From JANQIO01 sp043513815 (GTDB lineage: Bacteria > Pseudomonadota > Gammaproteobacteria > Pseudomonadales > Halieaceae): DNA of 64,000 nucleotides. The stretch is taken from contig CP121313.1 in the NCBI GenBank assembly GCA_043513815.1, forward strand, positions 1,426,001-1,490,000, read 5' to 3'. How positions within the stretch are numbered: the first letter of the stretch is position 1; each line of letters starts with the position of its first letter. A program made the translations under genes and the position numbers. The notes beneath the pieces are model-generated. The model worked only from the letters and a program-made list of their open reading frames with translations, was not told where the DNA came from and searched no databases. Below are positions 16,593 through 26,000 of this stretch, piece after piece.

Positions 16593-17516
16593 TTATTCGC
16601 GGGCGGTGCGGCCGTGCTCCAGCCAGGCCCGGCAGTCTGGTGTGAGGGCCTGTTCGCAGAGGTCATCGTACTGAGCCAGCTCTTCGTCTGTCAGCACACC
16701 GCGCCAGCGACCGTTGGTGCCCTTGTTGAGAAAGGTGTCTGTGCCACCCTTCCAGAACACGCCGCCGTCCGGAACATAGTCGGGACCGCGTGCCCGCATA
16801 CTGTCGAGACTGATGGCGTCGATGATTTGCGGCCATTTTTCATCCGGCACGTCGATGGCCAGGTAGTCGGCCAGTCGCTTGATCTCGGCCTCGGTGTCGT
16901 TGAGCAGGTCGTTATAGTGGAAGAACTCAATATTCGGCAGGTGGCGATAGTCCCACCAGCTTTGCACGTTGGACAGGTGCGACCAGTAGGGCCAGCCACC
17001 CACCTCATTGTCGAACCAGCTCTGGGTAGCCCAGGTGCTCCAGAACTCGTGTATGTCCTCCGGTGGTTTAGGAAAGCTGTCGCCCACCAGCCCTGGAATC
17101 TCGTTCATGTGGTCGAGCTTCTCGGGCTTCATGTTGGAGTAGTGATTCCATAGGGACATGAAGACGTCGCGCCCATCACGGGAGACGTAGACGTACTTCA
17201 CCTGGGGCTCGTAGCGCATGCCATCCAGTGGCAGGTGAGTCTTGATAAAGCGTCGGTTCTGCTGCATCTCCAGGCCGCCCAGGAACAGCTCCAGCGGGAC
17301 CACCCGCATATCCAGCCAGGGTGAAAGGATGGAGGGGGGTGCAGGAAACTCGCCGTCCGGGAACAGCATGTTGGCGATGATGGCCTGAGTCCAGGTGGTA
17401 CCGGCCTTATAAGAGGTGGCAACGATGATGTCGTCTTCGCGCGGGGTGTAGTGATTCCAGCGGGTGCTGTCGAAGTGGTGGCATTGATAAATTTTGCTTC
17501 GTTCAGGCAGTTTCAT
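16593..17516 (-). CDS. PAPS-dependent sulfotransferase
   Basis: Soluble sulfotransferase of 307 residues of the eukaryote-like (Sulfotransfer_1) type, transferring sulfate from PAPS to a small hydroxy or amino acceptor. The 5'-phosphosulfate loop is YKAGTTWT (36-43), the catalytic-region KTHLP is at 92-96, the 3'-phosphate motif is YVSRDGRDVF (110-119), and the C-terminal KGxxGxW-type motif appears as NKGTNGRW. All are intact. The acceptor is unknown; in marine gammaproteobacteria such enzymes are often found in lipid or sterol/alcohol modification. It is flanked on both sides by copies of the GGGGACAGACC inverted repeat. Confidence 0.9.
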   Translation of the reverse strand: MKLPERSKIYQCHHFDSTRWNHYTPREDDIIVATSYKAGTTWTQAIIANMLFPDGEFPAPPSILSPWLDMRVVPLELFLGGLEMQQNRRFIKTHLPLDGMRYEPQVKYVYVSRDGRDVFMSLWNHYSNMKPEKLDHMNEIPGLVGDSFPKPPEDIHEFWSTWATQSWFDNEVGGWPYWSHLSNVQSWWDYRHLPNIEFFHYNDLLNDTEAEIKRLADYLAIDVPDEKWPQIIDAISLDSMRARGPDYVPDGGVFWKGGTDTFLNKGTNGRWRGVLTDEELAQYDDLCEQALTPDCRAWLEHGRTARE

Positions 17517-17878
17517 CGGTCGGTGTTTCTCTTGTCAGCCTGGCGGATGCTCCGCCGGTCCATTTATTGTTATAGGCGCCTGAAGGAGCACGCAGCTACC
17601 ATTTATGAAACTAATTTGCCATAGAAGCCGCCCTTTTCACACCCTTCATCCACGCTCGCAAGAAAGCAGCCGTGAACCAGAGAAAAGGAAATGGAGACAG
17701 ACCACGTTTATGACTGAAAATGATAGGTATACAAACGAAATGGGGACGGCCCAGTTTTTGACTGAAAATGGTGGGTGAGCGTGCTAAAACTGACACGCTT
17801 ACTTTGACTGGAGCACTTTGCCGGTCAAAAACGTGGTCTGTCCCCAATTTGGTGGGGGTGGGATAGGTGAGGAGTGAT
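17517..17878. other. 362-bp intergenic stretch without a gene
   Basis: The first 170 bp hold no recognisable element. A minus-strand frame ending near 17620 reads GVKRAASMAN and is probably chance or a remnant. The rest is the repeat at 17693-17845, followed by the ribosome site of the amidohydrolase gene (AGGAG, six bases before the ATG at 17879). Confidence 0.5.
17693..17845. repeat. Three-arm GGGGACAGACCACGTTT repeat
   Basis: Two direct copies (GGAGACAGACCACGTTTATG at 17693 and a variant starting GGGGACGGCCCAGTTTTTG at 17742), each followed by ACTGAAAATG, are mirrored by one inverted copy ending ACGTGGTCTGTCCCC at 17845. Outer arms about 150 bp apart could form a long stem. This arrangement resembles REP-like elements mobilised in trans by REP-associated transposases. 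None is encoded in the window. Confidence 0.7.
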
Positions 17879-19267
17879 ATGAGATTTTTGAAGAATGGAC
17901 GACGCCTGGCGTTGGTGGCGATGGTGGTTCTGTTCGCCCGGGCGGCGGCTGCACAGACACTTGCGGTCACCGGGGGGTGGCTTGTCGATGTGGAGGCGGG
18001 CGTCGCGGTACCCAATCCCGGCATCAATGTTGTGGCCGGCAAGATCCATTCACTCGGCAAGCCCGCAGGCGACGTGCCTACTGTGGTCCTTGCAAAAGAC
18101 GACTATGTGCTGCCCGGCCTTATTGACCTGCACGCCCACTACCGCATCGCCTACAAGGGACAGGTGGAGTTTGATACCGGTGCCACGCCACTGTTGTTTC
18201 TGGCTAACGGGGTCACCACCACCTTTACCGGTGGCGAGATAAACCCGGAAGTGGCACTGGAGCTGAAGCACCGCATCAATCGCGGTGAGGCCATCGGGCC
18301 GCGCATTCTCAATACCGGGCCCTATTTCGGCAAAGCCAACCCTTCCTGGAACCCGGAGTACACCCGGGAAGATATCTACAACATCGTCGACACCTGGGCG
18401 GCGAAAGGGGTGGCTGGCTTCAAGGCCAAGGCCATCAGCAAGACGCACCTCGGTTACCTCATCGAGCGGGCACACGCCCACGACCTGACCGTGACCGCGC
18501 ACCTCAATTCCGGCTGGGACGACCGGGTGAACTCCGACGATGCCATCGACATGGGTATCGACCGCGTTGAACACTTCCTGGGTGGCGCCATGCTGCCGGA
18601 TGACCGGCACGCCTATTACGGGTTGGCCGAACTGGATTTGGAAGACCCCCGCGTCGACGCCATCATGGACAAGTACATCCGTCATGGCGTGTACCTGGAT
18701 GCCACACTGGGCACTTATGGCGCCTGGTCAGGCAGTGATGCTGACGCCTACGACTACTGGCGCGACGAATCGAAATACCTGACGCCTCACACCGCCTCTT
18801 TCTTTGCGGATTTGCCCTACAGCGATATTGTCGAAGTGATCGACGACGTTTTCCGCGTCAACGGCCTGCTGCTCAAGCGTTATCACGACCGCGGCGGGCG
18901 AGTGACATTGGGCACAGACCGTCCGCTCACGCTGGATTCCTCGCTGGGCCCGTACATCAATGGTTTTTTCGTGCACCGGGAACTGCAGGTGATCGCGAAC
19001 ACCGGTATCAGCAATGCTGATGTGCTGAGAATTGCCACCATAAATGGCGCTCAGGCCATGAACCTGGCTTCCAGTCGCGGCACCATCGATGTCGGCAAGC
19101 TCGCCGACCTGATGGTGATCAAGGGCAACCCGCTGGAGGATATTCGCCACACCCGCAGCGTACACACGGTGGTGAAGGGCGGTGTGGTCTATGACTCGGA
19201 GACACTACTGCAGCAGGCGGAGGGCCGGCTGGGGCCTGTGGCCCCGTCCGGTTGGCCAGGGGAGTGA
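17879..19267 (+). CDS. Exported amidohydrolase-family protein
   Basis: Protein of 462 residues with a Sec signal (about 1-25, cleavage near AAA-Q) and a metal-dependent amidohydrolase domain. GLIDLHAH carries the first two metal histidines (85, 87). Further candidates are Lys in FKAKAIS, His in VTAHLNSG, His in DRVEHFLGG, and Asp in TLGTDRPLT. The C-terminal GTIDVGKLADLMVIKGNPLEDI is the usual end of imidazolonepropionase/prolidase-like members. Periplasmic members often cleave dipeptides or imides. ATG at 17879 has AGGAG at good spacing; an upstream in-frame GTG is rejected. Confidence 0.85.
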   Translation: MRFLKNGRRLALVAMVVLFARAAAAQTLAVTGGWLVDVEAGVAVPNPGINVVAGKIHSLGKPAGDVPTVVLAKDDYVLPGLIDLHAHYRIAYKGQVEFDTGATPLLFLANGVTTTFTGGEINPEVALELKHRINRGEAIGPRILNTGPYFGKANPSWNPEYTREDIYNIVDTWAAKGVAGFKAKAISKTHLGYLIERAHAHDLTVTAHLNSGWDDRVNSDDAIDMGIDRVEHFLGGAMLPDDRHAYYGLAELDLEDPRVDAIMDKYIRHGVYLDATLGTYGAWSGSDADAYDYWRDESKYLTPHTASFFADLPYSDIVEVIDDVFRVNGLLLKRYHDRGGRVTLGTDRPLTLDSSLGPYINGFFVHRELQVIANTGISNADVLRIATINGAQAMNLASSRGTIDVGKLADLMVIKGNPLEDIRHTRSVHTVVKGGVVYDSETLLQQAEGRLGPVAPSGWPGE

Positions 19268-19329
19268 CGGCCAGCACGATAGCGGCATACTTAGATGGGA
19301 GCCTGTGCCGCGCACCCTGGTAGGCGCGT

Positions 19330-22300
19330 CTATTCGCTGCTGGTGTCGCTGGCTGTCCAGCGTCCATCGCAGCCGTTCTGGTCGGCGCTGTCGCCACTGG
19401 GGCAGGTCGCGTTGGTCAATGCGGTGCTGCCTACGTTGGTCCCGCTACTAAGCTGTATAAAGGCTTCCCGGGTGTCTACTGCTTGCGTAGCGTCATTCCA
19501 GTAAGGCTCGGATAACTGCATGAACGGTGGGCACTCAGGGTCGGCCTGGTTTGACGGTGGCGTAAAGCACACGGTGGCATTACTCAGGTCTGCATTGGTC
19601 AGCGTCGCGCCGGAGAGGTCCGCCCCGTCGAGCTGGGCGCCCACCAGCGACGAAGATATGGGTGTTGAGTCTGTGGTTGCCTGGCCGAGTCTTGCGTCAA
19701 TGAGCTGTGCGTTGACCAGTACCGCCCCGTCGAGTATTGCCCCCTGCAGCGTTAGCTGTGAGGTGGTGATGGCGCGCAGGTAAGCGCCTGTCAGGTTTGC
19801 TTCGGTAAAGTTGGTGCCGCTGAGGCTGACGCTCGGGCCGTAAATGACAGCGGACTGAAGTTGCGCGCCCTTGAATACGGCGTTATTCAGGTTGGCATTT
19901 TCAAGGTAAGCGGATTTCAGGCTGGCGGCCGGCAGGCTGCTTGTGCCATCGAACAGGGCAGCGGACAGGTTTGCACCTCTTAGTATTGCGTTGTCGAACT
20001 GTGCGGCGGTGAAGGTGGTAACGCCTGAGGCATCAAGGTCGCGCAAGTCGGCGTTGCCGAATGATGCCCCCGTAAAGTCACCCCCGGTCAATTTGGTTTC
20101 AAGCATGGAGACCCGGTCGAAAATTGCCCGTTGCTCTCCGTCGTAGCGGGCGTCTACCTGGCTAAGGTCGGCGTTGTCGAATACTGTGCGACTGGCCTGT
20201 ATACCCCGTAGCCTGGCTTCTCTTATGCAACTGCCAGCGAAATCCATCCCAGCCACATTTGCCCCCTGCAGGCTTGCGCGTTGGAAACCGGCGTTGCTGA
20301 CATCGAGCCGGGTTCCGTCGGGCGCTACAAACTTGATGTAGTCCATGACAGCATCGGAATAGTTCACCTGGCTCAAAATGGCTGAATCCAGCCCGGAGAT
20401 AGTCGCTCCGGTGAGGTCAAGCGAGCGCCACAACCGCGGTGCGAACTGGCTGGGGGTAAAGTGCGCGCCCTTGAGAGAAGTCCTATTGCCCACCATTGAT
20501 TCAGGTATGCGTGATTGAGGGTCGGAGCCGTCGTTGTTTGCGTAGGGGTCTTCGTCGCCACAGTAATTCGCTGGCAGTGCACCGCCAAACGGAGCCTGCA
20601 ACAGGTCGATGTCAGGCAATACATCAAACGTCACTGCTGTCAGGTCGGCGCCATAGAATAGCGTGCCGTGCAGGCTCGCTCCGGTCAGGTTTGCTTGAGC
20701 CAGGCAGGTAACGCTGGGGTTTTCCAGATAGCTGCCATCTTGCTGCTGACAACCGGAAACGCCGTTCTCGACGCCGAGCTGAAGGCCATCCAGACGGGTG
20801 TTGCTAAGGTCGGCCCCGCTGAGGTCCGCGCCCGACAGGGTCACGGTCTGCAGGTCCATGCCCGCAAAGCTGCTGCCTGAAAGAGCAAGGCCGGACAAGT
20901 CCGCGTTGGCCAGGTCTATGGACGTCATATCCATATCGGTGAATGTGATGCCGCTGGCGTTAACATCAACCAGCGTGAGGGCGAGTTGGCTGTCGGTAAA
21001 CGCGCTGCCTGCCAACGATGCCTGCAGGTCGGTGGCACTGCCACCGGGGTAGCCCCATTTTTCGCAGCACGAAGGGTTCCTGCTGACATCCTCGTAGTAG
21101 AAGCTATCGCCTAACAGGCTGCCACCTACTGCAGAGCTCGAATCGCGCACAATAGCTGTAAAGTACACGCGATCACTACGGCCGTAGTTGTCTACGCTCG
21201 GGCCATACAGCACTTCGCCGTCATTGCTGTCAAAAACAGAGTCCCAGGTGTACGTTGCCTCATCGGACAGGCGGGTACCCATCCACAGTGTGCCAGTGTC
21301 AGATGTCACCAGCAGTACATGGTTGCTGTCCTTGCCGGCGTAGCCTGCATCCGGCGCTGAAACGATCGTCAGATTGCCCTCATTGGGCATGTTGACCGCC
21401 GTCCAGGTTTGTCCGGTGGAATTGTTCTTGCCGAAGCCACGCTCGTACAGCTTGCCGTCCGTGCCGACCACGGTGACCAGCAGGTCCAAATTCCCGAGGT
21501 AGCTTACGGCAGGAGCAGAATCGACACCCACATCGGGAGCGCCGAGAATACAGTACCAGCCGAATTCGCAGTTGTTGTCCTCAAACAGGGTTTTGCAGGT
21601 AGCGTTGCCGGTATCGCTTGGCCGCTGTATCCACTCATTGTCGCAGTAGAAGTAAGAGTGCATACCGATTTCCGGTTCGCCACCTTGCGCTTGACTCAGC
21701 GCCAGTATGTAGTAGCCACGAGATGCGCCATCGGTTGTGCTGCGCAGCGCCTGACTAAGAACCGGGCCGGATAGATAGGAGTTACTTCCAGGCGGATAGG
21801 TAGAAGACCAGTCGTTCCAGGAACTCCCGACTAGTCTCCAGTTGTGTCGTATAGTGTTGTCGTTGCCCAGATACCCGACACGAATGCCCCCAACAACGCC
21901 GTCGTTGGACATCGCCGGCGCTGATACCGGAGGCACGGGCATTCCCCCCACAGAGTGGAATCCATCCTCCCAGCTGATGCCATCGTTGCCATCCCACAGT
22001 TTGGATTGAATCTGCAGATTGTCGGTAATGGCGGATATTGTTATGTATCCGCCTTTGCTGCCGCGATTGGCGCCGCCTATCGAACTGGCTGACACGAAGG
22101 TGCCGGTTTGCCCGGGGTAGGTTCCAAAGTCGACGCCTGACAGGTTTGCGCGGGTCATAGTGGTGTTGGTCAATTGCACACCACGCATTGAAGCGCCGGT
22201 CAGGTCTACGTCGGTAAACATCGCGCTATCGGTCTGCGCACCGTCGAATCTGGCATTTTTCATTGATACCAGATTGAACTGCGCATCCTTGAGATTGGCC

Positions 22301-23055
22301 AGTTCCAGGTCAATGCCATCCAGATTTTTTGAGCTGATAATGATGCCCTTGAGGTTACAACGGACACAGGAGCGGGTGGAGACGTTCATGGTCTGTATGG
22401 CGCTGCTGTCGTTGAGGTTCAACAGTCGACGCAGCTGAATCTGGGTCTCTGACACTTCGCTGTAAACATTGGCTGCGCTAATGGCGCTGGATAAGGCGCT
22501 GCCTTCAGGAGGTGTAGTAAATGGTTGGCGCGTGCCTGCGCTAGCGGCGGATTGTACACGGCGACTCGAGGCAAAACTCGCTCCTACGAATATCAGTCCC
22601 TCGCTTTTTTCGCCCAGATAAACGCGCTTGAGGTAGCGGCCCGGTTCCAGCAGCAGCGCCGAGCATTCTCCATTGCCTACATTGGCAAGGACCTGGCCTT
22701 CTGCACTCAGCACTTCCAGGTAATGTCCGGGATCGTTGTTGCCTTCAACACAGAACTGGACTTCGCGCTCGCTATTGTACTCATACCAGACATCGTCGTA
22801 GCCGGTGGCCCCGGAATCACTCTCGCTGGTCTCATCGGCGTCCAGTACTGCCACCTGGTGGTATTCGAGCGGTGTTTGCTCCGATAGCATAGATTCGAGC
22901 TGGTGGCCTGGAAGGGCAGTGTCCCCGAAGTTGGCCGGCGCATCGCTGGTCTGCGGATTGGGCTGGCTATCCGGGATACGAAAGGTGTCGTCGCTATCCG
23001 AACAGGAAAGCACTGCTACGGCGCAGACCGCAGCGAGGGTGTAGTTTCGAATCAT
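19330..23055 (-). CDS. Giant pentapeptide-repeat lipoprotein with beta-propeller-like insert
   Basis: Product of 1241 residues. The signal peptide ends in lipobox VLSC (Cys18), followed by SDSDDTF, so it is an anchored lipoprotein. Roughly 200-315, 695-800 and 880-1190 are pentapeptide repeats of the A(D/N)LxX type (for example ADLSGADLSNTRLDG and NADLSGLALSG), which fold as a right-handed quadrilateral beta-helix. Between the first two blocks, about 330-690, lies a different module of about five units of 50-70 residues. Each has a line like (S)APAxS...VGYLG followed by a W-containing strand, as in fucolectin/PLL-like beta-propellers. Several cysteines lie in the insert. It is directly downstream (9 bp) of the Tat lipoprotein gene. 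The function is unknown; a scaffold or surface-binding role is inference. Confidence 0.75.
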   Translation of the reverse strand: MIRNYTLAAVCAVAVLSCSDSDDTFRIPDSQPNPQTSDAPANFGDTALPGHQLESMLSEQTPLEYHQVAVLDADETSESDSGATGYDDVWYEYNSEREVQFCVEGNNDPGHYLEVLSAEGQVLANVGNGECSALLLEPGRYLKRVYLGEKSEGLIFVGASFASSRRVQSAASAGTRQPFTTPPEGSALSSAISAANVYSEVSETQIQLRRLLNLNDSSAIQTMNVSTRSCVRCNLKGIIISSKNLDGIDLELANLKDAQFNLVSMKNARFDGAQTDSAMFTDVDLTGASMRGVQLTNTTMTRANLSGVDFGTYPGQTGTFVSASSIGGANRGSKGGYITISAITDNLQIQSKLWDGNDGISWEDGFHSVGGMPVPPVSAPAMSNDGVVGGIRVGYLGNDNTIRHNWRLVGSSWNDWSSTYPPGSNSYLSGPVLSQALRSTTDGASRGYYILALSQAQGGEPEIGMHSYFYCDNEWIQRPSDTGNATCKTLFEDNNCEFGWYCILGAPDVGVDSAPAVSYLGNLDLLVTVVGTDGKLYERGFGKNNSTGQTWTAVNMPNEGNLTIVSAPDAGYAGKDSNHVLLVTSDTGTLWMGTRLSDEATYTWDSVFDSNDGEVLYGPSVDNYGRSDRVYFTAIVRDSSSAVGGSLLGDSFYYEDVSRNPSCCEKWGYPGGSATDLQASLAGSAFTDSQLALTLVDVNASGITFTDMDMTSIDLANADLSGLALSGSSFAGMDLQTVTLSGADLSGADLSNTRLDGLQLGVENGVSGCQQQDGSYLENPSVTCLAQANLTGASLHGTLFYGADLTAVTFDVLPDIDLLQAPFGGALPANYCGDEDPYANNDGSDPQSRIPESMVGNRTSLKGAHFTPSQFAPRLWRSLDLTGATISGLDSAILSQVNYSDAVMDYIKFVAPDGTRLDVSNAGFQRASLQGANVAGMDFAGSCIREARLRGIQASRTVFDNADLSQVDARYDGEQRAIFDRVSMLETKLTGGDFTGASFGNADLRDLDASGVTTFTAAQFDNAILRGANLSAALFDGTSSLPAASLKSAYLENANLNNAVFKGAQLQSAVIYGPSVSLSGTNFTEANLTGAYLRAITTSQLTLQGAILDGAVLVNAQLIDARLGQATTDSTPISSSLVGAQLDGADLSGATLTNADLSNATVCFTPPSNQADPECPPFMQLSEPYWNDATQAVDTREAFIQLSSGTNVGSTALTNATCPSGDSADQNGCDGRWTASDTSSE

Positions 23056-23064
23056 GCTCTTTTC

Positions 23065-26000
23065 CTATTCGTTGGTCACCGGTATCCACAGGCTGACAGA
23101 GGGCTCGGCTCGGCCATCGGCCAGCAGCAGGCGCTCATAATTGACGGTGTAGACGTTGCGCCAGAGGTCGACGCTCATGCGTGCCGCGGCAACACCGGAC
23201 TCCCTGAACAGCCGCTTACCGGCATTGCTGTAAACGTCCAGCACATAGTCGTCGGGACCAATACCCTGGCCGGTGTAGCCCAGCACATAGAGATAGTCCG
23301 TCGCATCCACACCCAGATCCAGTACGGTCAGCGAGTCGGCATCCTCAAGTCCTATGGAACTGGTGCTCCATTTCCCGGGTATGCGCGGCTGTCCGGTGAC
23401 GGTGAATGCCTGAATGCGCTTACTGCTGCTTTCCAGAACATAGATTTCACCGCGCAACGACGCGCGCACGATGCTGGGCCCGTTCATCAATCCAGGTACC
23501 GAGCCCTGGCCACCAAACGGAGTTGCGCGAGGCGCAGAGTCCTCAGTGAAGCTCACTGAGAGATCGGTCGGTAGAGGGAGCACCTCCAGTTTGTGAAAGC
23601 TGGAATTTACAGAGAGAAGGTAGCCCGCCGGATGGACGCTCAGTGCGGTAGGAGGCAAGGAGAAGCGACCGACGATCGGGCTGTTGGACAGCTCGATCGG
23701 TGTATCCGCGGCTGCACTGACCCGGTGCACAAAGTAGGCGAGGGTTCCGTCCGCCTGGGTGCTTTCGCTTACCGCAAAATGGTTGCCGATTCCCGATGTG
23801 GAGCCGAGCATGTCGAACGCCACTGCAGATATGGACTGCTGTCCGCAGTCGACACCATTGAACAGTGCCCGATTCCATCCTGACTGGGGGTTGTCGGTCA
23901 GCGAGACGGTCTGTATCGCATACAGCTGCTGGCTGCCGATGCTGGTACCACATTCCTGCAGCGAGGCTGCTGCAGAACGCCACCCATAGGCGAACTGGCC
24001 GTTTCTCTGCAGCAGTGTCGACCCTACGATGGCAGACATATCGCCGTCCGCATTATCAACACTCAGTCCGGTCAGTGTTGTGGTGGGTGCTGCGCTGTCC
24101 TGCCAGGCGCGCTGACCTGATTGCAGAATGAGCTTCTTGTCGTGATTAAAACGGGTGTCGGCGTTCAGTCGAGCCTCAAACTCCTCAATCGTGCATTCGA
24201 CCGTGAGCGTGCCGTTTTCCTGAAGCTTGTTCGGAATCGTCTTTTGAATGGCCTTGAGGGCGATATGTTTGCGATAAGTGCTGGCGTCATCGGTGCCCAA
24301 TACATCTGTTAGGGCCTGCACAAGCGCGGGGGTGTCCCCGTAGGTGACCTCGCCGAGAGCAATCAGTTTGTCTGCCACGTCATCCGGCAGGGCAGGCAGT
24401 GGCAGCGGCTGGCGCGAGTCATTGAGCGGCATCCTGAGTTCTGAATTCACCAGTTCCGGCGTAATCCTGTAACTGCCCGCGTCACCCTTGCCGACTACAT
24501 ACGTGTCGTCGCCAGAGTAGAACGCAACGCTGACCGTCATGGTCCCGCCGCTGGGCACACCGTTGCCTTTTTCACCCGTGAAGCTGTGTTCAATGGTTCC
24601 AGACGACAGATCGTCCGGGATGGCAATGAGTCCACTGGACTGGGTTTTTCCCCCCGCCAGGGTCAACGTCACTTCATAGTGTGTTGCTGTTGCCGGGAAC
24701 TGGAAATCGTCCAGATCATGGTTGATCTTCACCCGCACCCGCTGGTTGATGGATACATCGGTAACGGATATTGGGGGGTTGTTCGCCACCTGCGCGGCTG
24801 ATTGGGCCATGACCGCGAGCGTGCTCGTGATGCCCACTATTTTGGTCGCCATACCAAGGCCTGGCACGGCGTCGATTGCCTCGTCTTCGGTCACTTCTGT
24901 TGCAAACCACTCTGACAGCGCGTCGATTTCTGACCCTACTCCAGCAATCACGAAGCTGATCAGGGCGTTGCCTATCGCCGAGGCAAAGCTGGTAAACCCG
25001 TTGATCAAAGATTCGACCAGCAGATCGCCAGACTCTTTCCAGTCGTCTTCGGCATTGCTGGGGTTTACCCATGCATCGATGGCGTTGGTGCTGGCTCCTC
25101 CCAGCGCCCCGATAAACTTCACCAGCCCAAGCGCCAGCGGTACTTTGAAAACCTTCATCAGGGAATCTGATTTCGCAGATTGAAGCTGCATAGAGAGCAA
25201 AACACCGGGAACCACGCCTTGCATAATGGATGTCATGATGACGCCAAGGGGTTGCGCACTAAAGCCGCCATAGTCCTGTGTCTGCGACGCCAGGCCCATG
25301 CTGCCGTAGTAAAACCTGACCGCAACAGCCTCTTCAGGCAGCGTCGCCTGGAGTTCTGTGGCAGCCGCCAGTCCGGCGACTGGGATGCCAAGGATATTGG
25401 GCTCCGCCCCCATCATGGTCTGGTATACCACCACCGGTCTTTGCAGCTCGACGTAGGATTGCATGCCGAGTCTGTCCAGCTCGTCTTGAATCGCGCCAGT
25501 TGCATCGATCAGGGAAAAGAGCGAGTCCACCGTCTCCCTGGCGAGAAATCTTGATCGGGTAAGCAGGTTGCCTTCCGCATCGAGAAACGCGGCGTAGACT
25601 GAGAACCAGCGGAAGCTGTAGTTGCGAATCTGTGCCGTGATCGTGCGCTGTTGGGCGCCGTCCGGTCCGGTGGTCAGGGAAGCATCGGAATTGATCCACT
25701 GTATACCGTGCTCGATGTGCCCCTCTGGTTGGGAGGATTCGACCTGAAAGCCGTCTGTGTCAGCGCTGGCCAGTTGCCGTGTTCGGCGGCTGACTGATTC
25801 TGACTGAACAGACTGGGTGTTGCTCTGGTATTTTTTGTTGGGCAGCGTCGCTTCGTTTTTCACCAGGTTGATGGACCGGGTCAGGTAGGGCCGCAGGGTG
25901 TCGTCCAGCTCTTCGCTGGGTATCACGTTGTAGATTTTCCTGGTGTTGCCGTCGGACTCCTCCCGCAGGAACGCTTCACCGGTGTCGGTATTCGTCGTCG

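Noticed and set aside
16450..17845. Composite transposon around the sulfotransferase gene
   Set aside because: The flanking elements are short palindromes without transposase genes or target-site duplications that could be identified.
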